Shown here one piece after another: positions 19,337-27,244 of a stretch of 37,416 nucleotides of DNA. The first letter of the stretch is position 1; each line of letters opens with the position of its first letter. Made by a program: the position numbers and the translations under genes. The notes under the pieces were generated by a model. The model saw only the letters and a list, made by a program, of their open reading frames with translations. It was not told the DNA's origin and did not search any database. The DNA is from a virus: IMG/VR virus record IMGVR_UViG_3300014501_000040, positions 1-37,416 of that record. The stretch is one strand, 5' to 3'.

Positions 19337-19701
19337 CACCCCCTGAATGGAATGTATTATTGGCCCCGACGGTCTCGTGGCAGCAATGCTATGCTATCGT
19401 GGCCAAGGAAGCCCGCGCCTATCTGGAAATAGAAGCGCCTAGCGGGCTTGGCACTGCCGGGCTGGTCGAAGGCCTGTACCCTATCGCCCTAGCGCGCGGT
19501 GCCGGCTACAAGGCCCGCGCCCGGCTGTTCAAGGCGCTGGCGGCTCTTGCTGACCATGACTTGAAGGATTGTTGCACGCGGGGTGAGGGCCGCCCCGGCA
19601 AAGGTCGCATGAACAAGACAATGGTGCGGCCAATCTACTGGCACGCGCCGAAGGCTATGGAAGCCTGTCAGATTTGCCCGCATTGCGGGGAACAGATTTA
19701 G
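19333..19701 (+). CDS. Small protein with C-terminal zinc ribbon
   Basis: A 122-residue protein with an Ala/Leu-rich helical N-terminal two thirds (LFKALAALADHDLKDCC) and, at the extreme C-terminus, CQICPHCGEQI, half of a typical zinc ribbon (C-x2-C-x2-C). Additional cysteines (DCC, near residue 79) might complete a site. Its TAG lies inside a 4-base overlap with the stop of the convergent primase-polymerase gene. Function unknown. Confidence 0.6.
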   Translation: MTPPEWNVLLAPTVSWQQCYAIVAKEARAYLEIEAPSGLGTAGLVEGLYPIALARGAGYKARARLFKALAALADHDLKDCCTRGEGRPGKGRMNKTMVRPIYWHAPKAMEACQICPHCGEQI

Positions 19702-21575
19702 CCCGGCAAGTGCCATAGCAGATGGCGGCCTTGTTTGGTGCAATACGCCTCCAGTCGGGTCCTGGCTAGTGTGGCTAGCGCGCGACTGGTTCGGTCAATG
19801 ATGGCTTGACGTTCTTCGGGTGTATCCAATTCATCGGGAGGGATCAATGCACCGGCTAAAACCACGGTTGAGACGCCAGCAATCTCTCCGCAGGCTCCGA
19901 GCATACGCAATGCTGCGCCAACTGTCTTTGGCGCAAACGTCGCATCTTCTCCGAGGCTGGCTTTGTAATCAGTACCGCTTATTGGTTGAAAGACAAGCGA
20001 TTGTCCGACAGCTACGCCTTCAAAATAGAACGGTTCCTCGCGTTCCAGAGCACTAGCATGTTGCACGACTTTGACCGAAACCAGCTTCGTGTTCGGTACA
20101 CGTTTTACCGCGAGCGTGGTATCGAACCCGGCTTGGAAGGCGCTACTGCCACGCCCGCCGCGCCCTTCATCCTTGCCGAAGTGATGCAAGCAAATAACCG
20201 CGCACTCAAATTCATCGCGGAGACTATCGACGAAGCCAATAAACCGGCCTACATCGCCGGCATCGTTTTCGTTCAGCCCGACCATGCACTTGGCGACGGT
20301 ATCGAGTACAATCAGCCCTATTTTAGTTTGGCTGTCCCGCAAACGCACGCGGATTTGCTCGCGGAACTCGTCGCATTCTTCGGTGCTAATAATATGTGGC
20401 CCACGCGCGACGTAGAATGGAATATGTTTGTTAATCTCATGCGCAACTTTCCAGGCGTGCTTGCGAGCCTTTCTAATGTCGTCTCTGACTTCGTGCGCTC
20501 CGTAAAAGGTTGGCCCGCTTCGACGTGGCGGCTCTCCGAATGTTGCTTTGTTTGTCGCGACGGCCAACGCCATATCCTGCACAAGAAAACTCTTGAAACT
20601 GCCAGTCAGACCCAGGACTAAAACAGTGGCGCGGTCTGGAATGATCTCAGGAATAAGCCATTCCGGGTCTGGGGCCTCGTCCTGTTCCTCGTCATCCTCA
20701 AAATAAAAACGTGAGCGGACAGGCGGCGGTTCTTCGGGCGCGCTTTCGAGGGCTTGGCCGAAGACTTCCGCCGCCTGTCCTACCGCAAATGCACCCGCCT
20801 CGTTTTGCATGTAGGAGGACGCATTCAATACTATGCGCTCCAACTCCCCATGCGCCCAAGGTGGGACGCAGTGCGGGTTCCAATGTTCCTCTAAAAGTTG
20901 TAGGCAAGTTTCCGGGGAAACACCCAAAGCCTGTATTTCAGCAGCAAGTCGGTAACTTCGATCATTTCCGCCTTGTCCTGTTCGAGCAACGTCGCCTCGC
21001 CTAACACAATCACATAGGAGATTTCGTGTACGAGCGACAGCTCCACTCCCGTCAAGGACCGTGCCACTAGGCGCAGCTTGGCGAGTTGGCGTAGCAAACC
21101 TAGCCGCAATTCCGTCAGGGAGAGTTGCAATGGGTCTTTCATGCAGCACCTTATAAGCTTGGCCGTCCACGACCGAGGGTGGGACCAGGACATAGGAATG
21201 CCGGCCGCGCGTGTCGATCTTGGGTGCGATCTTGTTCACGCTTGGTGGCAGCGATCCTTTGTAGTACAGGTGCTTGCCGCCGCGCGGTGTTGTGACTGTG
21301 AACGTGTCAGGGAAGTCGTGCGGAGCCGCGCCAGGATCAATGTCGATCACACACCAGCCGGCGTCTTCGGGGCACAGGCCGATGTTGTAATCAGGGTTCT
21401 CATTCCACCACGCTTCTATCTGTTCCGTGGAACAAGTTGCGTCTTTGTGTGCATGTTCGCACGCCGGTTGCTTGCCGTTGGCCCTACACGGGAACACGGG
21501 CCTGCCAGCAGCGGCATATTGCAGCGCGGTTTCTTTAAGACTGGTGATTGACTGTGCCCTCGAAAGATGGTACAC
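19698..21575 (-). CDS. Bifunctional primase-polymerase with RepA-type helicase domain
   Basis: A 625-residue replication protein in reverse orientation to its neighbours. The N-terminal prim-pol (AEP) domain starts with AAAGRPVFPCRANGKQP, has WCVIDIDPG (D78, D80) as metal ligands and PRGGKHLYY (H102). A RecA-like ATPase follows: Walker A-like GLTGSFKS (322-329), Walker B LIVLDT (D425), and CLHHFGKDEGRGGRGSSAF as the sensor region. It would prime and perhaps unwind the phage DNA. The open frame begins at a GTG (21575) that partly overlaps the possible promoter -10 box, so the exact start is uncertain. Confidence 0.85.
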   Translation of the reverse strand: MYHLSRAQSITSLKETALQYAAAGRPVFPCRANGKQPACEHAHKDATCSTEQIEAWWNENPDYNIGLCPEDAGWCVIDIDPGAAPHDFPDTFTVTTPRGGKHLYYKGSLPPSVNKIAPKIDTRGRHSYVLVPPSVVDGQAYKVLHERPIATLPDGIAARFATPTRQAAPSGTVLDGSGAVARTRNLLCDCVRRGDVARTGQGGNDRSYRLAAEIQALGVSPETCLQLLEEHWNPHCVPPWAHGELERIVLNASSYMQNEAGAFAVGQAAEVFGQALESAPEEPPPVRSRFYFEDDEEQDEAPDPEWLIPEIIPDRATVLVLGLTGSFKSFLVQDMALAVATNKATFGEPPRRSGPTFYGAHEVRDDIRKARKHAWKVAHEINKHIPFYVARGPHIISTEECDEFREQIRVRLRDSQTKIGLIVLDTVAKCMVGLNENDAGDVGRFIGFVDSLRDEFECAVICLHHFGKDEGRGGRGSSAFQAGFDTTLAVKRVPNTKLVSVKVVQHASALEREEPFYFEGVAVGQSLVFQPISGTDYKASLGEDATFAPKTVGAALRMLGACGEIAGVSTVVLAGALIPPDELDTPEERQAIIDRTSRALATLARTRLEAYCTKQGRHLLWHLPG

Positions 21576-21601
21576 CTATCACGGAACTGGAGACCAGTCA
21601 A
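21573..21601 (-). promoter_or_regulatory. Candidate promoter for the primase-polymerase gene
   Basis: On the minus strand TTGACT (21601-21596), a 17-base spacer, TAGGTG (21578-21573) preceded by TGA. The TGATAGGT core equals that of the promoter at 27179-27207. The -10 box touches the annotated GTG, so either the start codon or the promoter assignment needs care. Confidence 0.45.
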
Positions 21602-21834
21602 TGCCCATTCGCAAAACTACTAGCGTTTACCGTCAAGTTGATGATGGTGTTTGGTATCGCTGCGCAAAAAAAGAATGGACGCAATGCTGCGATTGCGGCT
21701 TAGTGCATCTGGAATACTGGCGGCAACGCAAGGTTAAAGGCAAACTGGTAATCGAGTTTCGTACTGTGCGCGACAATCGGGCTACGGCCGCGGTGCGCCG
21801 CCAGCACAAATTTGTCCTGGATGACCACGGATGA
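21601..21834 (+). CDS. Small conserved phage protein with CCDCG motif
   Basis: A 77-residue protein. WTQCCDCGLVHLEYWR (residues about 22-37) and the C-terminal RDNRATAAVRRQHKF match a small conserved phage protein found in replication regions, where the cysteines and histidine suggest a metal site. The ATG at 21601 has GGAG eight bases upstream. It starts 25 bases from the divergent primase-polymerase start and overlaps the helicase gene (ATGA). Function unknown. Confidence 0.7.
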   Translation: MPIRKTTSVYRQVDDGVWYRCAKKEWTQCCDCGLVHLEYWRQRKVKGKLVIEFRTVRDNRATAAVRRQHKFVLDDHG

Positions 21835-23468
21835 TTTTGGACTATGTAGGGAACACGCGCGCATTCTTGCTGAAGGTGCCGCGCGGTGCGGAGGATATTT
21901 CCATTCTCATGCGCGAGCATGGATTAGACTTGTCCGAGCCGGCATCGTTACCAGGGGAGGCGGTTCTGTTCACGCGCGACCCGTACTGCGCTGCATCGTT
22001 CGGGAAGTATGCGACACCACAGGCAAAAGGACAACTCCATGGCATCCTCCATGAAATCGAAGCCTCGTTTGCGGCATCTAGCAACTCACATATCAGATGC
22101 CCCGCCGACAAGGAACTATGGCCCTTTCAGAAGGCTGATATTGACTACGCCAAGCGGCGACGTAACACTCTCGTTGGCGATCAGCCTGGACTTGGCAAAA
22201 CTCCTATCGCAATCTGTTATGCCAACGAAATCTCTGCGCGAAGGGTTCTTGTTATCTGCCCTGCTAGTATCCGATGGCAATGGGTAAAAAAGATACGCGA
22301 ATGGACGACAATGCGGTGGCCCTATCATGTTCATCCGGTAATCGCTGGCCGGCATGGTGTGCATCCTACCGCGGCATGGACGGTGGTGAGCTATGAACTC
22401 GCAAGATCAGAAGGTATTGGCAAAGCTCTGGCCAGGGGGACCTATGACTTGCTTATCATCGACGAAGCGCACTACCTCAAAACAACAGACAGCCGACGAA
22501 CGCGCGCTGTGTTTGGTGGGGGAAGCGAGCGCGCATTTGAACCGCTTGCTGGACGGTGCGGGGCCATACTCGCACTTACGGGGACGCCTCTCCCTAACCG
22601 GCCGCGTGAGGCTTACACGATCACTCGCGCGCTCAATTGGGACGCTATTGACTGGTTGTCCGAAGACGACTTCGGCGCACGATTTAATCCTTCGCTCCGA
22701 ATTGAGCGAACTGACCCGCGAACTGGACGAACTTCGTTCTACATTGACGAGCGAACTGGTCGCCACGGAGAACTCCAAAATCGCCTGAGGGCGAATTTCA
22801 TGACCCGCCACCTGAAACGGGACGTGATGCCGCAGCTTCATATGCCGGTGTACGACTTGATCCAGGTCGAGGAAACCGGGCCGGTCAAGCAAGCACTCAA
22901 GGCCGAGAGTTTGCTTGACATAGACCCGGAGCATCTGGAGGGTGCGGACGCCACGATCCTTGGGCATGTAGCGGCGGTGCGCCGGCTTATGGGAATAGCT
23001 CTGGCCCCACAGGTTGCGGATTATGTGGAAATGCTACTTGACGGCGGCGAGGAAAAGCTGGTATTGTTCGCGTGGCATATCGAAGTCATGAACATTCTGG
23101 AGGCGCGCCTTGAAAAACACGGTCTTATCAGGATTGATGGCTCGACTGGAGCAACAAAAAAAGAACGACTTGTCAAGAAATTCATTGACGAACCCGGCAT
23201 CCAAATCGCCCTTGGCAACCTTCTTAGCATGGGAACAGGCACGGACGGGTTGCAGCATGTCTCCTGCCACGCTCTTATTTCTGAGCCATCTTGGACGCCG
23301 GGAGAAAATGTCCAGTGCTTTGACCGGCTTGATCGCGGAGGCCAAACCCGCGTAGTCCAGGGGGACATATTCGTTGCCCCCAACAGTTTCGCGGAACGAA
23401 TACTCGCCGCGTCTTTACGGAAACTCGCCGTGACGAACAAAGCACTCGATCACAGGATAGGGTCTTGA
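21831..23468 (+). CDS. SNF2-type DEAD/H helicase
   Basis: A 545-residue superfamily 2 ATPase/translocase resembling the SMARCAL1-like phage helicases. Motifs: Q/Walker A region GDQPGLGKT (116-124), Ia VICPASIRWQW, Walker B DEAH (211-214), motif III LTGTP (249-253), C-terminal motif V MGTGTDGLQ (467-475) and motif VI QCFDRLDRGGQ (495-505). The N-terminal 90 residues are an extra region of unknown role. It would remodel or unwind DNA in replication or recombination. Coupled by ATGA to the preceding small gene. Confidence 0.9.
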   Translation: MILDYVGNTRAFLLKVPRGAEDISILMREHGLDLSEPASLPGEAVLFTRDPYCAASFGKYATPQAKGQLHGILHEIEASFAASSNSHIRCPADKELWPFQKADIDYAKRRRNTLVGDQPGLGKTPIAICYANEISARRVLVICPASIRWQWVKKIREWTTMRWPYHVHPVIAGRHGVHPTAAWTVVSYELARSEGIGKALARGTYDLLIIDEAHYLKTTDSRRTRAVFGGGSERAFEPLAGRCGAILALTGTPLPNRPREAYTITRALNWDAIDWLSEDDFGARFNPSLRIERTDPRTGRTSFYIDERTGRHGELQNRLRANFMTRHLKRDVMPQLHMPVYDLIQVEETGPVKQALKAESLLDIDPEHLEGADATILGHVAAVRRLMGIALAPQVADYVEMLLDGGEEKLVLFAWHIEVMNILEARLEKHGLIRIDGSTGATKKERLVKKFIDEPGIQIALGNLLSMGTGTDGLQHVSCHALISEPSWTPGENVQCFDRLDRGGQTRVVQGDIFVAPNSFAERILAASLRKLAVTNKALDHRIGS

Positions 23469-23493
23469 CAGGTGTTTGTTGTTGGTGTATTAA
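23465..23493 (+). promoter_or_regulatory. Promoter before the gene at 23639
   Basis: TTGACA (23465-23470), a 17-base spacer, TATTAA (23488-23493). The -35 overlaps the helicase stop codon. A leader of about 140 bases follows; it has two related segments (AAACTGGACCTGCCGGCC and AAACTAGACCCGCGGCC) but no obvious gene. Confidence 0.65.
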
Positions 23494-23638
23494 GGAATAG
23501 GGTTGGCCCCGGCGGCGGGGACAGATTGCGAGGAACAAAGGCCCGCAAGCCTGAACGCCTCGGACCTTTCTGAAACTGGACCTGCCGGCCGGAAGTCCTG
23601 GGAAACTAGACCCGCGGCCCTAACTGGAGTTACAATTC

Positions 23639-24202
23639 ATGGCTCATATCACAGGTGGTGAAGTCACTTTTGAGCGGCGCTTGAAGACAGGCGACTACGA
23701 GCATAAGCACGCCGCGGTCAAAATGTCCTTCAGCGTGGACGAGAGCGAGGACGTGGAAGCGATCCTCAATCGGACTTCGTTGCTCGCGCTCACCAAGGCG
23801 CACGAAATGCTCGGTCTCAAGGTGACACCGGCATTGACCGCGACTGCTAAGAGCCAAACCAAGACGACAGCAGCTAAAGGTGCAGCCGGTGTTGCCGCTG
23901 TCAAGGCGGTCGAGAAGACACAGGTTGATGCTTCGGTGGTCGAGGAACCCAAAACTCAGATTAGCACTGGTGACGCGCGAGTTGACCCGGCTCAAGTGCC
24001 CGACGAACTCGACGACACCAGTGTTGATATTACGGATGCGATGTTGACGGACGCCGCGAAGACGACGAACAAACGCATCAATAACCCGGTTGTCATCAAG
24101 GCAGTTCGGGACAGATACACTGGCAAGACGCCTTCGATTTTGAGCGAGATACCAAAGCCAAAGCGGCAAGCGTTCTTAGACGAACTCGCGAAGTTGAAGT
24201 AA
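23639..24202 (+). CDS. Conserved phage protein with disordered Ala/Lys/Thr-rich linker
   Basis: A 187-residue protein. Residues 1-60 (MAHITGGEVTFERRLKTGDY..., VKMSFSVDESEDVEAILNR...) resemble a short conserved domain found beside phage recombination/replication genes. A low-complexity linker (residues about 70-115) follows, then a helical C-terminal segment (INNPVVIKAVRDRYTGKTPSIL...FLDELAKLK). GGAG lies nine bases before the ATG. Its own promoter and its place between helicase and nuclease genes suggest a DNA-metabolism role, possibly DNA binding; this is inference. Confidence 0.65.
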   Translation: MAHITGGEVTFERRLKTGDYEHKHAAVKMSFSVDESEDVEAILNRTSLLALTKAHEMLGLKVTPALTATAKSQTKTTAAKGAAGVAAVKAVEKTQVDASVVEEPKTQISTGDARVDPAQVPDELDDTSVDITDAMLTDAAKTTNKRINNPVVIKAVRDRYTGKTPSILSEIPKPKRQAFLDELAKLK

Positions 24203-24281
24203 TCCTGCTCCATTCATGACACAAACGCGCGTCGCCGAGGAAGCCGGCTACGAAGGGCGTGCAGGACATGAAGGCGCGTTG

Positions 24282-24953
24282 ATGCGAACCAAATTGAAGG
24301 CTTTGGACTTGTTTTGCTGCGCGGGCGGCGCGGGCATGGGCTTGCACCAAGCTGGCTTTGATGTTGTAGGTGTCGATATTAACCCTCAGCCACATTATCC
24401 GTTTACCTTCTTTCAGGCGGACGCCATGAAATTCTCGCTCAGTGGCTTTGATTTCATTTGGGCCAGTCCGCCTTGTCAGCAATTCTCGATTACAAAGTCT
24501 CTATTCCGTGACAGGAAGCGGGAGCATCGAAAGCTGATCGTCCCGATACGGAAGCGCTTGGCGACCACTGGCCTGCCCTATGTCATCGAAAATGTTATAG
24601 GTGCGCCGCTTAACGACCCCATTATGCTTTGTGGCACGATGTTCGGTCTTAAGGTTTACAGACACCGAATTTTCGAGAGCAACTTTACAATTGTCGCTCC
24701 CCCACACAGGAAGCACACTCAAGGCTCTACAGGCAGTCACCGCGGTTACAGTCGAGGCAATCCGATGGTTTGCGTGGCCGGCCACAACTTTAAGCGCGAG
24801 GAAGGTGAAGCCGCAATGCGTATTGATTGGATGACCAACCGAGCGGAACTTTCTCAGGCCATCCCGCCCGCCTATGCCAAGTTCATCGGGAAGGCGGCAA
24901 TGGCTCATATCAGACAGACACAAGATGTGGGACCATGTGAGGAAACCGGATAA
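24282..24953 (+). CDS. DNA cytosine-C5 methyltransferase, short form (copy 2)
   Basis: A 223-residue paralogue of the enzyme at 17126-17779. Motif I DLFCCAGGAGMGL (residues 9-21), SPPCQ with C65, ENV (103-105), YRHRIFE (126-132) and PPAYAKFIG are all intact. The two are nearly identical at motifs and at the C-terminus (QTQDVG) but differ in the variable region (MTase 2: HTQGSTGSHRGYSRGNPMVC; MTase 1: PVHMAPLRKMGRPVRPGEF), so they may recognise different targets. The ATG at 24282 has GAAGG upstream and matches the start of copy 1; an earlier ATG (24216) lacks a ribosome site. The stop lies in a third copy of the 15-base repeat. Confidence 0.87.
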   Translation: MRTKLKALDLFCCAGGAGMGLHQAGFDVVGVDINPQPHYPFTFFQADAMKFSLSGFDFIWASPPCQQFSITKSLFRDRKREHRKLIVPIRKRLATTGLPYVIENVIGAPLNDPIMLCGTMFGLKVYRHRIFESNFTIVAPPHRKHTQGSTGSHRGYSRGNPMVCVAGHNFKREEGEAAMRIDWMTNRAELSQAIPPAYAKFIGKAAMAHIRQTQDVGPCEETG

Positions 24954-24958
24954 GCATG
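24944..24958 (+). repeat. Third copy of the AACCGGATAAGCATG repeat
   Basis: AACCGGATAAGCATG is identical to 17779-17793 and lies at the same place relative to a methyltransferase 3' end. Here the ATG opens only an 8-codon frame (MPGMSLSR), apparently a remnant of what followed copy 1. Confidence 0.8.
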
Positions 24959-24993
24959 CCTGGTATGTCGTTATCACGATAGGAGCGGCCGCG

Positions 24994-25191
24994 ATGAAAC
25001 GCACCGAACTAAAAGAATTGCGGCAAGCCGTAGCCGATTACATGCGGTCGGAAGGGTGTAGCTGCTGTCGAGACATCGACGCTCACGAGCGACACGCTGA
25101 ACGATTGGCTAAAATACTCAACGTCCCGCGCTACTCCGATGGCAGCGGCTTCGATTTTGCGAAATTCAGAACAGCAGACTTGGTGAAATAG
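24994..25191 (+). CDS. Small cysteine-containing conserved phage protein
   Basis: A 65-residue protein: MKRTELKELRQAVADYMRSE, then GCSCCRDIDAHERHAERLAK with three clustered cysteines and two histidines (residues about 22-35), then YSDGSGFDFAKF. The pattern fits a short metal-binding helical domain that I have seen in many phage early regions, with no assigned function. GGAG precedes the ATG at 24994; the open frame continues upstream into the methyltransferase gene but has no suitable start. Confidence 0.68.
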   Translation: MKRTELKELRQAVADYMRSEGCSCCRDIDAHERHAERLAKILNVPRYSDGSGFDFAKFRTADLVK

Positions 25192-25202
25192 GAGCCGAAG
25201 CA

Positions 25203-25772
25203 ATGACCGCCAAAAAACTCACGCAGCTAGAGCGAGACGCGCTCAACAACCTCTCTAGCCGACTATCTCGCGGCGAAACGGGCGCGGGAGAAGGCGGCAT
25301 GAGCGGCCCATTCCAGGCCAGCCCCATTCTCGCCGCGCGCGTCAAGGACGTGACGGTAATGGCCGTGCGCGTGCCGGCCGAGCTGCACCCGGAGAGCAAG
25401 CGCCTCCTGCAAGCCTTCGCCGAGGAGCTCGCGGCGAAGATGCGTGGCGCCGAATTGAAGTACGGCTACAGCGATCACTGGCTGCACGGGATTTGGGATA
25501 CCGAATGTCGCGCGCAAATGCGCGAGCACATCGAAAAGGGCGATCCGCGCGACGTTGCGATCTATGCCGCATTCATGTGGGCGCGCGGCTGGCCGATCGT
25601 GAAACTCATAGCTCACGATCAGAGAGGGGACACAGTAACGCACCGCTATTCGATCCAGCGGGAGGACGGCAAAGGTGTCTGGCTTCTATTCGACATTCCA
25701 ACCAATTCGCCCTTTACACCGCTCGATGTAGCTCGCGCTCTTGAACAGATTTTGCCAGAATTGGATTACTAG
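25203..25772 (+). CDS. Conserved phage/prophage protein of unknown function
   Basis: A 189-residue protein. Its central region, FAEELAAKMRGAELKYGYSD and further CRAQMREHIEKGDPRDVAIYAAFMWARGW (residues about 72-135), is a helical domain seen in many phages without known function. The C-terminal 55 residues appear beta-then-helix (VTHRYSIQREDGKGVWLLFD, LDVARALEQILPELDY). The GC content of this gene is visibly higher than that of the neighbouring genes, suggesting recent acquisition. Sits 11 bases after the small Cys protein. Confidence 0.65.
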   Translation: MTAKKLTQLERDALNNLSSRLSRGETGAGEGGMSGPFQASPILAARVKDVTVMAVRVPAELHPESKRLLQAFAEELAAKMRGAELKYGYSDHWLHGIWDTECRAQMREHIEKGDPRDVAIYAAFMWARGWPIVKLIAHDQRGDTVTHRYSIQREDGKGVWLLFDIPTNSPFTPLDVARALEQILPELDY

Positions 25773-26071
25773 AGCAGGAGATTAGAAAGGCTATTCTATC
25801 CGCGCAAGTCGGAGCAACGGTTGTTGTCCTGATCCGCCCCGGCTTGAATACCGTGTGGTTTCAACAATGCTTGACATACGGCGAAGTCAGGTTTATACAG
25901 GCAGACGAGTTCAAGTGCGTCGAATGCGGGCAACACCTGGAATTTGCTATCGCGATCTTCAGACCTGGAGATAATACCAATGTCCACAGAAATCAGACCG
26001 GCCCACAGTCCACTTGGGGCAAGTTCCTCGGAACGCTGGATGAATTGCCCCGGCTCTGTAGAGCTACTTAA
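25745..26071 (+). pseudogene. C-terminal remnant of an adenine methyltransferase-like gene
   Basis: The frame open from 25745 has no convincing start codon (only ATT, CTG or TTG), yet it encodes a coherent stretch: EIRKAILSAQVGATVVVLIR, then TVWFQQCL, GEVRFIQADEF, and LEFAIAIFRPGD. This matches the end of phage-type DNA adenine methyltransferases (a VVxLxPARTDTxWF-like strand, then xEVRFxxGRxxF, then a final strand followed by FRP). The S-adenosylmethionine and (D/N)PP(Y/F) motifs are absent. A two-cysteine insert (KCVECG) replaces part of the usual sequence. After FRPGD the frame reads into the next gene. I infer a decayed 3' fragment. A short expressed domain with a rare start codon is the alternative. 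Confidence 0.5.
25871..25899 (+). promoter_or_regulatory. Promoter for the DUF2800 nuclease gene
   Basis: TTGACA (25871-25876), a 17-base spacer, TATACA (25894-25899). It lies inside the methyltransferase remnant and would start transcription near 25906, about 75 bases before the nuclease ATG. Confidence 0.55.
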
Positions 26072-27119
26072 GACCCTTAATCTGCCCTCAAGCGATGAAC
26101 CCGACTACCGGACCTTGGGGACTGCCGCTCATGCCGTGGCGTGCGAGTGTCTTCAGAAAGGTCTTGATGCTTGGGAAGTCATGGGCCAGAAATACGGCAA
26201 GCACGAGGCCGATGATGACCTTATCAATGCAGTTCAATTTTATCTGGATGAAGTGCGGTCACTCATTACGCCGGCTTCCAAACTCTATTTTGAGTTTCAG
26301 ATTGACAACCCCGACTTTCATCCGCAATTCTACGGAACGGTCGATTGCGGCGTCATTACGGGCACCACGCTCTATGTGAGGGATTACAAACATGGCGAAG
26401 GCATCGCGGTTGATGTAGAGTGGAACCCGCAGATTATGTATTACGCTTATGGTCTTCTGCGCCACCATCCCGACGTTACTGAAGTCAATTTGGGAATTGT
26501 CCAACCGCGGGGATTTCACCCGGATGGGCCTGTCCGAACCTGGGTTACGTCAGCGGATAGCATTAGGGCATGGGCTAGTGAAACTCTTAAGCCCGCGATG
26601 GATCGAACGGAACTGGACCACTCGTTAGACGCCGGCCCCTGGTGTCGTTTCTGCCCCGCCAAACTCGTCTGCCCCTTGATGACTTCACTGTTCGGCGCGG
26701 CGTGTACCGCCGATCCTCAAGTCGTAGTGAACCTGTCCGATGCCAGCCTCGGGCGGTCCTATCAATATGTTCAGGCGGTCAAGTTCTATCTCAAGGCAAT
26801 GGAGGACGAGACTTTCCGGCGCTTGAACGGTGGCGGTGAAGTCCCCGGTACGAAGCTGGTCATGAAGAAGGCCAACCGGGTCTGGAAGGAAGGCTTCAAC
26901 GACGTGTTCGCTGGTATTAAGGAAGCGTGGACTGTGCCTGAGTTTAAGTCGCCGGCCGAAATGGAAAAGATCGGCGCGGAGGCTAAGGCGCTGGTGCGCC
27001 AATGGGCCTACACCCCTCAGACCGGCTACACGGTAGCTCTCGAAACCGACAAGCGCGCGGGTGTCAAGGTTCAGCCGGCGCAGGAAGCGTTCGCTCATGC
27101 CCCGGGAGTTAACGAATAG
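25980..27119 (+). CDS. PD-(D/E)XK nuclease, DUF2800 (RecB/Cas4-like)
   Basis: A 379-residue nuclease of the DUF2800 family. N-terminal SSSERWMNCPGSVEL carries a cysteine (C23); GTAAHAVACE (H51) is the typical early histidine; YGTVDCG (D122) and VRDYKHGEG (D135, K137) form the catalytic D...DxK core; QIMYYAYGLL (151-160) is the Q-Y helix. A C-terminal cluster WCRFCPAKLVCP (C222, C225, C231) together with C23 resembles the four-cysteine iron-sulfur site of Cas4/AddB-type nucleases. Located next to a DUF2815 protein, its usual partner, it would resect DNA in phage recombination or replication. The start at 25980 has GGAG upstream; 36 extra bases upstream are open. Confidence 0.88.
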   Translation: MSTEIRPAHSPLGASSSERWMNCPGSVELLKTLNLPSSDEPDYRTLGTAAHAVACECLQKGLDAWEVMGQKYGKHEADDDLINAVQFYLDEVRSLITPASKLYFEFQIDNPDFHPQFYGTVDCGVITGTTLYVRDYKHGEGIAVDVEWNPQIMYYAYGLLRHHPDVTEVNLGIVQPRGFHPDGPVRTWVTSADSIRAWASETLKPAMDRTELDHSLDAGPWCRFCPAKLVCPLMTSLFGAACTADPQVVVNLSDASLGRSYQYVQAVKFYLKAMEDETFRRLNGGGEVPGTKLVMKKANRVWKEGFNDVFAGIKEAWTVPEFKSPAEMEKIGAEAKALVRQWAYTPQTGYTVALETDKRAGVKVQPAQEAFAHAPGVNE

Positions 27120-27166
27120 TGCAGGCAGGCATGGGAGGGGTATCAGCCTGCACGGATGGCCCCTCC
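27119..27166 (+). terminator. Two overlapping hairpins after the nuclease gene
   Basis: GTGCAGGC (27119-27126) pairs with GCCTGCAC (27146-27153), a perfect 8-bp stem. GGAGGGG (27134-27140) pairs with CCCCTCC (27160-27166), 7 bp, extendable by GCC after a bulge. The two stems interlock, so only one can form at a time, or they form a pseudoknot. They lie between the nuclease gene stop and the next promoter. There is no T-run. Confidence 0.45.
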
Positions 27167-27178
27167 TGCCCAAAGGGA

Positions 27179-27207
27179 TTGACAAGCCCAAGGCCGGATG
27201 ATAGGTT
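27179..27207 (+). promoter_or_regulatory. Promoter for the single-stranded-DNA-binding protein gene
   Basis: TTGACA (27179-27184), a 17-base spacer, TAGGTT (27202-27207) preceded by TGA (extended -10). The predicted leader has a small TCCCC/GGGGA hairpin and the ribosome site AGGAG seven bases before the ATG at 27245. Confidence 0.68.
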
Positions 27208-27244
27208 TAGAGTATCCCCATATCGGGGAGATTAGGAGACAGCG

